Shown: piece by piece, positions 1 through 5,962 of the stretch
Layout of the letters: the number at the start of each line of letters is the position of its first letter
Position numbering within the stretch: position 1 is the stretch's first letter
NCBI GenBank assembly: GCA_937919795.1
Contig: CALFOA010000228.1
Coordinates: forward strand, 1-14,648
DNA from: an uncultured Neisseria sp.
GTDB taxonomy: Bacteria; Pseudomonadota; Gammaproteobacteria; Burkholderiales; Neisseriaceae
DNA: 14,648 nucleotides
Direction: 5' to 3'
Notes under the pieces: generated by a model
Seen by the model: only the letters and a program-made list of their open reading frames with translations
The model's database searches: none
What the model was told of the DNA's origin: nothing
Program-made: the position numbers and the translations under genes

Positions 1-6
1 TTGCCT

Positions 7-23
7 GCGGGCGAGCCGCCCGC
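7..23. repeat. short GC-rich palindrome at the window edge
   Basis: GCGGGC at 7-12 and GCCCGC at 18-23 form a 6-bp inverted repeat around a 5-base loop, at the left edge just outside the insertion sequence. It resembles small GC-rich palindromic repeats found between genes in many bacteria. Too little flanking sequence is visible to say whether it is a dispersed repeat or the stem of a terminator. Confidence 0.3.
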
Positions 24-46
24 GCTCCCAGCTCGTGATACTAAAA

Positions 47-54
47 AAAGATTA
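47..54. repeat. left target-site duplication of the IS
   Basis: AAAGATTA directly abuts the left terminal inverted repeat and is repeated exactly at 774-781 on the other side. An 8-bp duplication is the expected length for IS1595-family insertion. Confidence 0.9.
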
Positions 55-773
55 GGGGCTGTCCTAGATAACTAGGCCAAATTGCTTCTTACTAATTGTT
101 TTAAAATGGATAATTGAGACTTTATTTCACTGTGGTTAAAACGCCATTCGCACTCCTTCAAATACAGCTCAAAATGGGCTTTAGGAATGCCGTTGAACTT
201 GCGTAAATGACGTTTTGCCTGATTCCAAAAGTTCTCAATACCGTTTATATGGTTTTGCTTGTCTGCAAAATGAGTACTGTGATTGATGCGAAAATGGTTA
301 AACTCGCTGACATCCAATACATCATAGCTTTTATAGTAATCCGTATAAACAATGCTGTCGGGCTTAACTTGTTCCCGAATAATCGGCAGCAAAGTAACGG
401 TTTGAGTATTCGGAACAGCAACGGTATAAACTTTTCCGTTTCGCTTTAATAGCCCGAATACCGGCACTTTCCCAGCCGCACCGCGTCCACGCTTGCCTTT
501 TCTGTGGCCGCCAAAATAACTTTCATCGGCTTCGATTTCACCGTCGAACATTTCCAGGTGCGGGCTGTTTTGGTAAATCAGCAGACGCAAACGGTGAAAG
601 TAATAAGCGGCAGTATTGCGATGGACACCTGCTAATTCCGCTGCGGTTCTGGCGGTTACACCGGCAACAAACAGCTCGATTAGCTTTTGTTGTTTATACT
701 GACTTAAACGGCTTTTCTTCATAAGGGTTATTTTAAATGTTTTTGAATAACCCTAGTTATCTAGGACAGCCCC
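55..773 (-). mobile_element. intact IS1016-like insertion sequence (IS1595 family)
   Basis: A 719-bp element bounded by perfect 22-bp terminal inverted repeats: 55-76, starting GGGGCTGTCCTAGATAACTA, and its exact complement at 752-773. The repeats are flanked by an 8-bp direct duplication (AAAGATTA at 47-54 and 774-781). It carries one transposase gene on the minus strand that fills almost the whole element. Length, ends and transposase all fit the IS1016 group of IS1595, known from Haemophilus and Neisseria. Perfect ends, a perfect duplication and an uninterrupted transposase suggest a recent and possibly still mobile insertion. The sequence joined across the duplication (1-54 to 782 onward) shows no obvious interrupted gene, so the target appears intergenic as far as the window shows. 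Confidence 0.95.
72..722 (-). CDS. IS1016-like transposase (IS1595 family, ISXO2-like DDE domain)
   Basis: A 216-residue transposase expected to cut and rejoin the ends of the surrounding element. Residues 6-46 form a helix-turn-helix-like DNA-binding region (ending in VHRNTAAYYFHRLR). A DDE core follows: D66 in EADESYFGG, D128 in YTDYYKSY and E163 in GIENFWNQ, each in the context typical of ISXO2-like domains. The larger zinc-ribbon N-terminus of some IS1595 relatives is absent, as is usual for the short IS1016 type. The reading frame is complete. The stop lies within the left terminal repeat and the start is about 30 bp inside the right one, so the protein spans nearly the full element. Family assignment is firm; activity is inferred from the intact catalytic residues and element ends. 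Confidence 0.93.
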   Translation of the reverse strand: MKKSRLSQYKQQKLIELFVAGVTARTAAELAGVHRNTAAYYFHRLRLLIYQNSPHLEMFDGEIEADESYFGGHRKGKRGRGAAGKVPVFGLLKRNGKVYTVAVPNTQTVTLLPIIREQVKPDSIVYTDYYKSYDVLDVSEFNHFRINHSTHFADKQNHINGIENFWNQAKRHLRKFNGIPKAHFELYLKECEWRFNHSEIKSQLSILKQLVRSNLA

Positions 774-781
774 AAAGATTA
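774..781. repeat. right target-site duplication of the IS
   Basis: AAAGATTA immediately follows the right terminal repeat and matches 47-54 exactly. Together they define the insertion point. Confidence 0.9.
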
Positions 782-810
782 TTGCTGCGTATAGAGATAA
801 AGTGATGATA

Positions 811-848
811 AGAATGCCTGTCTGAAAAGTTTTTCAGACAGGCATTCT
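811..848 (-). terminator. inverted DUS pair forming a hairpin
   Basis: A forward uptake sequence (815-826) and a reversed one (833-844) sit in an 18-bp perfect inverted repeat (811-828 with 831-848) with almost no loop. In Neisseria such pairs commonly act as transcription terminators and as DNA uptake signals. Here it would end transcripts of the small exported-protein gene that stops at 947. The T-tract on the minus strand is weak, so termination strength is uncertain. Confidence 0.55.
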
Positions 849-860
849 TATATTCTGTCA

Positions 861-888
861 CGTCATACTCGGGCTTGACCCGAGTATC
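861..888 (+). repeat. 28-bp palindromic repeat, copy A
   Basis: Begins CGTCATACTCGGGC and is internally palindromic around CTCGGG/CCCGAG. An exact inverted copy lies at 912-939, and 1496-1526 carries the same core. It resembles in layout the dispersed dRS3 repeats of Neisseria (short arms around a variable core) but with a different sequence. Confidence 0.8.
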
Positions 889-911
889 TCGCTTTTCTTA
901 AGCAACATAAA

Positions 912-939
912 GATACTCGGGTCAAGCCCGAGTATGACG
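912..939 (-). repeat. 28-bp palindromic repeat, copy B (inverted)
   Basis: The exact reverse complement of 861-888, separated from it by 23 bp and ending 7 bp before the stop codon of the exported-protein gene (947). The pair can fold either as two small hairpins or as one 28-bp stem. It probably affects the 3' end of that transcript. Confidence 0.8.
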
Positions 940-946
940 GATTGGT

Positions 947-1318
947 TTACTGCTTTTTCGCCCGCTCGCGCAAATAAGCCTGCTCGTCCGGCGACAATAC
1001 CCAGATTTCCACGATGCGCTGGCCATTATCCATCCGCACCGCCACCGGCTTACCGGCCTTGGCAGGTAAACGGTTTTTCACGATAAAGCGATTGTTTTCA
1101 TCGCGGATACGCACGCCTTCCACGGCTTCATAAGCCGTGCTGCCTTGGAGCCAGCCCAAGGTGAACACGCGCAGCCAAGAGAAACCGTCGGGGCTCAACA
1201 CCACCTGCGGATAGCTCACCTGCTGCAACACCGCCACATTCATATCCGGCGGTACCACGCGACCCGCCCAACTGGCGGTGGCGAAACACATAATCAATAC
1301 GGCAAATAAACGGCGCAT
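947..1318 (-). CDS. small exported protein of unknown function
   Basis: A 123-residue protein I do not recognise. It starts with a classic signal peptide (MRRLFAVLIMCFATASWA, then G) with a likely signal peptidase I site after ASWA. The residue before the cysteine does not fit a lipobox, so a lipoprotein is unlikely. The mature part is about 105 residues with no second membrane segment, contains a charged stretch VRIRDENNRFIV, and ends in a basic helix-like tail (RERAKKQ). A periplasmic location is inferred. I chose the ATG at 1316-1318 because GGGGGACT lies a few bases upstream. A longer in-frame start at 1348 would place ten non-signal residues before the hydrophobic core. The gene stands alone: 215 bp separate it from quiC1 upstream, and palindromic repeats follow it. 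Confidence 0.7.
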   Translation of the reverse strand: MRRLFAVLIMCFATASWAGRVVPPDMNVAVLQQVSYPQVVLSPDGFSWLRVFTLGWLQGSTAYEAVEGVRIRDENNRFIVKNRLPAKAGKPVAVRMDNGQRIVEIWVLSPDEQAYLRERAKKQ

Positions 1319-1472
1319 TTTTAGTCCCCCATAATGCTGTTTCATCATATTTAAAATCTTCGCGCATTATACCGCCTGCGCCCGCACCGATTAAATAAGA
1401 CAACACAATATTACGATGCCTTTGCCCAATCGGGCGGCGGATTGTTGTTTTTACGGCTTGAGATGGACTAAA

Positions 1473-1484
1473 TGCCTGTCTGAA
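1473..1484 (+). repeat. single DNA uptake sequence
   Basis: An exact TGCCTGTCTGAA in the spacer between quiC1 and the small exported-protein gene. It has no inverted partner nearby, so it is more likely an uptake signal than a terminator. Confidence 0.9.
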
Positions 1485-1495
1485 AAATTGGATAC

Positions 1496-1526
1496 CGTCA
1501 TACTCGGGCTTGACCCGAGTATGACG
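1496..1526. repeat. 31-bp palindromic repeat, third copy
   Basis: Perfect 13-bp arms (1496-1508 and 1514-1526, CGTCATACTCGGG and its complement) around the loop CTTGA, 7 bp beyond the quiC1 stop codon. It shares its core with 861-888 and 912-939. It could act as the quiC1 terminator or RNA-stabilising 3' hairpin on the minus strand. No strong T-tract is present. Confidence 0.75.
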
Positions 1527-1533
1527 ACACAAG

Positions 1534-3414
1534 CTACCCTCTTTCCTGCTGCCGTTTCCAATACAAATCCTGCGCCATCAGCCGCACCGGCGTGTTGGCG
1601 GCGCCGTATTGGTCGTAGCCGTTGATGCGTTGGATCACTTCAAAGAAGAAGCGCTCTTCCACCGGCTCGGAATAGACGTGCAAGAACTCGCCGCCGTTGG
1701 CATCGGCGTCGTACAGCAGATGATGCTCGCGCAGGCGGTCGGTGAACTCATCGTCTAGGCCGAAACGAGCTTGCAGATCGTCGTAATAATTCTCGGGAAT
1801 ATCCAGCAGGCGGGCGCCGTTGGCGCGCAGTTTTTTCACCGTGCTGAAAATATCGTCGCAACTGAAGGCGATGTGTTGCAGGCCGCTGCCTTTATAGGTG
1901 GCCACCGAGCGCGACAGCACGGTGTTTTGGTCGCTGGATACGTTCAGCGGATGGCGCACGCGGCCGTTGTCGCTGCGCACCACCCGGCTTTTCATCAGGC
2001 CGTAGGGGTCGGCCAGCGTCATATCGGCTTCGATCTGGAAACCGAAAATGGCGCGGAAATGCAGCGTCCAGCTTTCCACCGCATCGGGCGTCATGCCGAA
2101 GGCGGCGTGGTCGATGCGGCCGAGCAGCGATTCGCCGTTTTGCGGGGTCAGAGTGAAATCGGCGTCGTAAATATTGCTGTCGACAAAATACTGCAAGCTG
2201 CCGTTGGGCGCGCGTACCGCCAGAATGTGGCGTTCGTTGGGGCCGACTTTGCCTTCATAAATCTTGCAGCCGTAGCCGACCGCGCGGTCGTACAACTGGC
2301 GGGCGTTGGCAACGGTATAGGCGGTAGCGCACACCGAAGTGCCGTGCGCGGCATAGAAGGCATCAGCCAGCGAATCGGGTTCGGCGTTGAGAATCAGCCG
2401 GATATCGCCCTGCTGATAAAGCTGCACGTTTTTGGTTTTGTGTTCGCCGGTGCGGTAGAAGCCGTATTGCTCGAGCACCTCGCCCAGGTTTTCGGCGCTC
2501 TCGTCGTTCACCGCAAACTCGATAAACTCCATGCCGCGGTATTCGGGCGGCTGCGGCGGGTGAAACAAATCGGCCGGGCGCGGCTGCTTTTCGGCCTGCA
2601 ACTGGCGGCCGACCTGCTCTTCCAGATAAAACAGCGAAGCGCGCGCATCGCGGGTGGTGGCGGTGCCGGGCGCGGCGCGGAATTTGTCGTTGAACACTTC
2701 CAATGACAACGGGCCGTGATAGCCGTTGGCAATCAGCGGTTTCATAAAGGCGGCCACGTCCAACTCGCCCTGACCGGGGAAGTTGCGGTAGTGGCGGCTC
2801 CATTCGAGCACGTCCATTTTCATTTTCGGCGCGTCGGCCAGTTGTACAAACACGATTTTTTCGGGTGGAATCTGTGCCAAGGTGCTCAAGTCGTCTTCTA
2901 TCGACAGGGTATGGAAGCTGTCGAGAATAATGCCGAGATTGGGATGATCGACCGCCTGCACCAGTTGCCAAGCATGGCGGTAGGAATAAACGTGCGCGCC
3001 CCAGGCCAGCGCTTCGTAGCCGACCAGCATATTGTGTTCGGCGGCGCATTCGGCCAGGCGGTGTAAATCTTCGGCAATCAGTTTGTTGTCGCGGCTGGTG
3101 CTGGGCGACACATTGCTGCACACCAGCAGGCGGTCGGTACCCAATTCAGCCATCAACTCGAATTTGCGGCGGGCGCGGTCAAGCTGCCTATCCAAACGCC
3201 CGCGCGGGCCACCTTCGAAATCGCGGAATGGCTGAAACAGCATGATCTCTAAGTTGAGATCGGCGCACATTTGGCGGATGTCGGCCGGTGAGCCGCTGAA
3301 ATACAATAAGTCGTTCTCGAAAATTTCTACGCCGTCAAAACCGGCGGCGGCAATGGCCTGCAATTTCTCGGGCAGCGTACCGCTGAGCGATACGGTGGCA
3401 ATACAGTGTTTCAT
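1534..3414 (-). CDS. quiC1: QuiC1-type 3-dehydroshikimate dehydratase fused to an HPPD-like domain
   Basis: Predicted to dehydrate 3-dehydroshikimate to protocatechuate, linking quinate/shikimate use to aromatic catabolism. The 626-residue protein has an N-terminal sugar-phosphate-isomerase-like TIM barrel (about 1-275) and a C-terminal 4-hydroxyphenylpyruvate-dioxygenase-like part made of two VOC modules (about 293-610). The barrel keeps the metal ligands E134 (VGYEALAWG), D165 (ILDSFH), Q191 (VFVQLAD) and E239 (LSLEV), the same numbers I recall for Pseudomonas putida QuiC1 (about 635 residues). The C-terminal part keeps the HPPD-type metal triad H436, H514 and E592. The start at 3414 is preferred over 3438 because AGGGAG lies upstream and the numbering then fits the family. 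It is the last gene of the cluster, 78 bp after the transporter gene. Automatic pipelines may misname it HPPD from its C-terminus. Confidence 0.92.
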   Translation of the reverse strand: MKHCIATVSLSGTLPEKLQAIAAAGFDGVEIFENDLLYFSGSPADIRQMCADLNLEIMLFQPFRDFEGGPRGRLDRQLDRARRKFELMAELGTDRLLVCSNVSPSTSRDNKLIAEDLHRLAECAAEHNMLVGYEALAWGAHVYSYRHAWQLVQAVDHPNLGIILDSFHTLSIEDDLSTLAQIPPEKIVFVQLADAPKMKMDVLEWSRHYRNFPGQGELDVAAFMKPLIANGYHGPLSLEVFNDKFRAAPGTATTRDARASLFYLEEQVGRQLQAEKQPRPADLFHPPQPPEYRGMEFIEFAVNDESAENLGEVLEQYGFYRTGEHKTKNVQLYQQGDIRLILNAEPDSLADAFYAAHGTSVCATAYTVANARQLYDRAVGYGCKIYEGKVGPNERHILAVRAPNGSLQYFVDSNIYDADFTLTPQNGESLLGRIDHAAFGMTPDAVESWTLHFRAIFGFQIEADMTLADPYGLMKSRVVRSDNGRVRHPLNVSSDQNTVLSRSVATYKGSGLQHIAFSCDDIFSTVKKLRANGARLLDIPENYYDDLQARFGLDDEFTDRLREHHLLYDADANGGEFLHVYSEPVEERFFFEVIQRINGYDQYGAANTPVRLMAQDLYWKRQQERG

Positions 3415-3443
3415 GGTGTTTCTCCCTGAGGGATTCAATAAAC

Positions 3444-3480
3444 AATGCCTGTCTGAAAGCCAATTTTTCAGACAGGCATT
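3444..3480 (-). terminator. inverted DUS pair between transporter gene and quiC1
   Basis: Perfect 15-bp arms (3444-3458 and 3466-3480) with a 7-base loop contain a forward (3446-3457) and a reversed (3467-3478) uptake sequence. On the minus strand the hairpin is followed by TTGTTT, a moderate U-tract. It lies between two genes that look co-functional, so it may attenuate transcription into quiC1, or quiC1 may have its own promoter. Confidence 0.6.
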
Positions 3481-3492
3481 CTATTCAGCTAA

Positions 3493-4833
3493 TTAATCCG
3501 CGTGCGGCGCGTTGCGGTAGATAAAGAACTTCACGGTTAACGCAACAGCAATGATGACAGCCGGTACAGTCAAAGCCATCGCCACGGTTGAGAAATTCCA
3601 GCCTTGGTTCAGCATCCAGGCGCCGGCGAAGGCGGAAATGATGGCACCGGTGCGGCCGATGCCGTGCATCCAGCCATTGCCGGTGGCGCGGGCGCTCAAG
3701 GGGAAGAAGTTGCTCGACAAGGCGTTCATGCCGGTACCGCCGCCGTTGAAGGCCGCGCCGATTACGAAGGCAGTGATGCACAACAATACATATTCGCCGC
3801 CGATATTGCTCATCGCCACCAATACCACTGCGCCCAACAGGTATGAAGCAGACAATACGCGGTGCGGTTCGAGTTTATCCATCAACCAGCCCAACATCAC
3901 CGAGCCCAACGGGCCGCCCAATTGGAACATGGCGGAAATAATCGAAGCTTGTTGGAACGACATGCCCGACTCTTTAATCATGGTCGGCATCCAGCTGCCC
4001 AGCAGATACACCAAGAACAAATGGCAGAAGTAAATCAGCCACAGCAACAGGCTGCCGGTGCGGTAATGGCTGTTCAACACGGTTTTCACCGCATTTTCAT
4101 TGGCGTTTACCGTGGTTGCCGCCGGTACGCTGAACACGCTGTTTTCGGTGGTGGTACCGGGTGCGCAACGCTCAACGATGGTGCGGATCGCTTTACGGTC
4201 GTGGCCGTGGTGTACCATAAAGGTGAGCGATTCGGGCAGACGGAAAATCATGAATACGCTCAACAGCATAGGCAATACACCGCCGAAAATAAACACGCTC
4301 TCCCAGCCCCATTGCGGAATCATCCAGGCCGCCAAGAAGCCGCCACCGGCCGCACCGACGGTAAAACCGGCAAACACGATGGTCACCATCAAGGCGCTGC
4401 GGCGTGCCGGCGAATATTCCTTGGCCAGCGTCGCCACCATCGGCATGATGCCGCCCATGGCAAAGCCGGCAATAAAGCGCTTGGCAATCAAATGCCACAC
4501 TTCGCTGGAAAACGCCACCAGCAAGGTGAACAAACCAAACACAAACACACTCACAATCAAAACCTTGCGACGACCAAAGCGGTCGCCCAACGGGCCGGCG
4601 GTGAGTGCGCCGAAGGTTAGGCCGAACAAAGCCGCGCTCAACACCGGCGCCAAATCGCTGTTGCTCAGGCTCCAGGCTTCTTTCAGCGCGGGGCCGACGA
4701 AGCCCATAATCACCACGTCGAAGCCGTCCATCACCACAATCAGGAAGCAGAGAAAAATCACCAGCTTCTGATACATACTGATGTCGCGGCTGTCGAGCAG
4801 CTCGCGCACATTGATTTCATTGGGTTGCGACAT
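3493..4833 (-). CDS. MFS transporter, aromatic acid:H+ symporter type (likely shikimate/quinate or protocatechuate uptake)
   Basis: A 446-residue inner-membrane protein with the twelve-helix pattern of the major facilitator superfamily and a soluble loop in the middle (about 215-260). It shows the AAHS-type signature MDGFD (35-39) in the first helix and the loop 2-3 motif GDRFGRRK (83-90), as in PcaK-like permeases that import aromatic and hydroaromatic acids with protons. A strong ribosome binding site (AGAGGAGA) precedes the ATG at 4831-4833. Its position between an AroE-like dehydrogenase and quiC1 suggests shikimate, quinate, dehydroshikimate or protocatechuate as cargo. This arrangement resembles the quiC1 neighbourhood of Pseudomonas putida as I remember it. 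The family is clear; the exact substrate is inferred from context only. Confidence 0.88.
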   Translation of the reverse strand: MSQPNEINVRELLDSRDISMYQKLVIFLCFLIVVMDGFDVVIMGFVGPALKEAWSLSNSDLAPVLSAALFGLTFGALTAGPLGDRFGRRKVLIVSVFVFGLFTLLVAFSSEVWHLIAKRFIAGFAMGGIMPMVATLAKEYSPARRSALMVTIVFAGFTVGAAGGGFLAAWMIPQWGWESVFIFGGVLPMLLSVFMIFRLPESLTFMVHHGHDRKAIRTIVERCAPGTTTENSVFSVPAATTVNANENAVKTVLNSHYRTGSLLLWLIYFCHLFLVYLLGSWMPTMIKESGMSFQQASIISAMFQLGGPLGSVMLGWLMDKLEPHRVLSASYLLGAVVLVAMSNIGGEYVLLCITAFVIGAAFNGGGTGMNALSSNFFPLSARATGNGWMHGIGRTGAIISAFAGAWMLNQGWNFSTVAMALTVPAVIIAVALTVKFFIYRNAPHAD

Positions 4834-4876
4834 TATTGTCTCCTCTTTGAGTTATCTTTTTACTGTTGTTATGTTT

Positions 4877-4915
4877 TTTCAGACAGGCATTGGGTTACAC
4901 AATGCCTGTCTGAAA
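4877..4915. terminator. inverted DUS pair between aroE-like and transporter genes
   Basis: Arms 4877-4892 and 4900-4915 (16 bp, perfect) around the loop GGTTACA contain a reversed uptake sequence (4878-4889) and a forward one (4903-4914). It starts 3 bp beyond the stop of the aroE-like gene. The minus-strand tail is A-rich, not T-rich, so it may be a processing or stabilising hairpin and not an efficient terminator. Confidence 0.45.
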
Positions 4916-4918
4916 GCA

Positions 4919-5755
4919 TTAATAGCGGATGGTCGCTACTTCACGCAAATGTTCTGCGGTGGTGGTCGGTAGACCGAAATATTCCAAATACACTGGAATC
5001 TGTTCAAACAACATATCGGTTCCCACCTGCACCTTACAACCGCGCGCTTGGGCGGCGGCCAGAAAAGCGGTGGTTTCGCTTTGCAGCACCACTTCGCCGA
5101 CAAAAGTTTCCGGCGCAATGCGGTCTACATCCATCGGCATCGGGTCGCCCGCGTTCATGCCCAGCGGCGTGGCGTTCACCACCAAATCAAAACCCGCCGG
5201 ATCATTGCTGCCGGTTTCCACCGTTAAGGCCGGATAGTGTTCGCGCAAACGGCCGGCCAGCGCATCGGCGGAAGCCGTGTTCACATCAAACAGCGCCAAA
5301 CGTGCCACACCGGCAGCCGCTAACGAAGCGGCAATCGCCGAGCCGACACCGCCGCTGCCCACCACCAAAGCGCTCTTGCCTTCCGGCGCAAAACCTTTGC
5401 GGCGCACACCGCGCACAAAGCCCTCGCCGTCAAACATATCGCCTTCCAGCTTGCCGTCCGCACCGCGGCGCACCGCGTTGCAAGAACCGGCTATCAGCGC
5501 AGTAGGCGTTAAGCGGTCAACCAAATCAATGGTGGTCACCTTGTGCGGCATGGTCACCAGCGCGCCGATCACGTTTTCGCAGGTAAACAGCGAACGCAAA
5601 AACGCAGGATACACCGGCGCCTGCGAAGAAAACGGCACCACCAACGCATTGATGTCGGCCTTTTCGAAATAGGGGTTGTAAATCATCGGCGATTTAAAGG
5701 TGTGGGTAGGAAAGCCGATATGGGCAATCACTTGGGTGTGACCGTTGATCAACAT
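4919..5755 (-). CDS. AroE/RifI-like shikimate or quinate dehydrogenase, probably NAD-dependent and catabolic
   Basis: A 278-residue member of the shikimate dehydrogenase family. The N-terminal substrate domain has the catalytic lysine in MPHKV (K72), N93 in SCNAV and D109 in GDMFDGEGF. The Rossmann part has GSGGVGSA (133-140) and NATPLGM (194-200). Two features set it apart from biosynthetic AroE. The first serine of the usual SxS shikimate-carboxylate motif is phenylalanine (F20; S22 is kept, in FKSP). An aspartate (D157, FDVNT) stands where NADP enzymes carry the basic NRT-type loop, suggesting NAD use. With quiC1 and a transporter beside it, oxidation of shikimate or quinate to the 3-dehydro acid is the likely role. 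The ATG at 5753-5755 follows AAAGGAG. It may be a paralogue of the biosynthetic gene elsewhere; its true substrate is inferred. Confidence 0.85.
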   Translation of the reverse strand: MLINGHTQVIAHIGFPTHTFKSPMIYNPYFEKADINALVVPFSSQAPVYPAFLRSLFTCENVIGALVTMPHKVTTIDLVDRLTPTALIAGSCNAVRRGADGKLEGDMFDGEGFVRGVRRKGFAPEGKSALVVGSGGVGSAIAASLAAAGVARLALFDVNTASADALAGRLREHYPALTVETGSNDPAGFDLVVNATPLGMNAGDPMPMDVDRIAPETFVGEVVLQSETTAFLAAAQARGCKVQVGTDMLFEQIPVYLEYFGLPTTTAEHLREVATIRY

Positions 5756-5833
5756 GGTGGGATTCTCCTTTGCCTGTTTTGTTTTTTGTATTTTTGTTGG
5801 AAATGAAGCGTAGTTTTAATGAAAACAGAACAA

Positions 5834-5845
5834 TGCCTGTCTGAA
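5834..5845 (+). repeat. single DNA uptake sequence
   Basis: An exact TGCCTGTCTGAA between the aroE-like gene and the tautomerase gene, 10 bp from the edge of the Correia-like element. No inverted partner is nearby. Confidence 0.9.
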
Positions 5846-5855
5846 AAAATAAAGC

Positions 5856-5962
5856 TTTAGCGGAAAAAATTATTTTTGCCACAAGGCAGCAAGCCGCAGA
5901 CAGTACAGTTAGTACGACAAGGCGCTGCAACGCGGTGGCAGAAATTAAGTTTTTTCGCTAAA
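5856..5962. repeat. short-form Correia-like (CREE/NEMIS) element
   Basis: About 107 bp bounded by near-perfect inverted ends (TTTAGCGGAAAAAA at left, TTTTTTCGCTAAA at right). Inside are the hallmark Correia segments CAGACAGTACAGTTAGTACG and AAGGCGCTGCAACGC. Compared with the element at 12493-12639 it lacks about 40 bp in the middle, matching the known internally deleted class of Correia elements. It lies between galD-like and aroE-like genes and overlaps the end of the former, supplying its last five codons and stop. Correia elements are known to carry promoters and to be cut by RNase III in transcripts, so it may affect expression of the genes downstream of galD. Confidence 0.82.

Noticed and set aside
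861..1526. CRISPR array made of the 28-31 bp palindromes
   Set aside because: Only three copies, in mixed orientation, with irregular spacing (23 and about 560 bp), and no cas genes in the window.
1534..2540. Reading the quiC1 product as 4-hydroxyphenylpyruvate dioxygenase
   Set aside because: Only the C-terminal half is HPPD-like. The N-terminal dehydratase barrel, total length and neighbours identify QuiC1.
1771..2706. 311-codon open frame on the plus strand
   Set aside because: It lies wholly within quiC1 on the opposite strand, has low-complexity composition, and resembles no protein; quiC1 has clear domains and catalytic residues.
3415..3438. Upstream ATG for quiC1 at 3438
   Set aside because: The ribosome binding site serves the ATG at 3414, and the catalytic residue numbering fits the family only from there.
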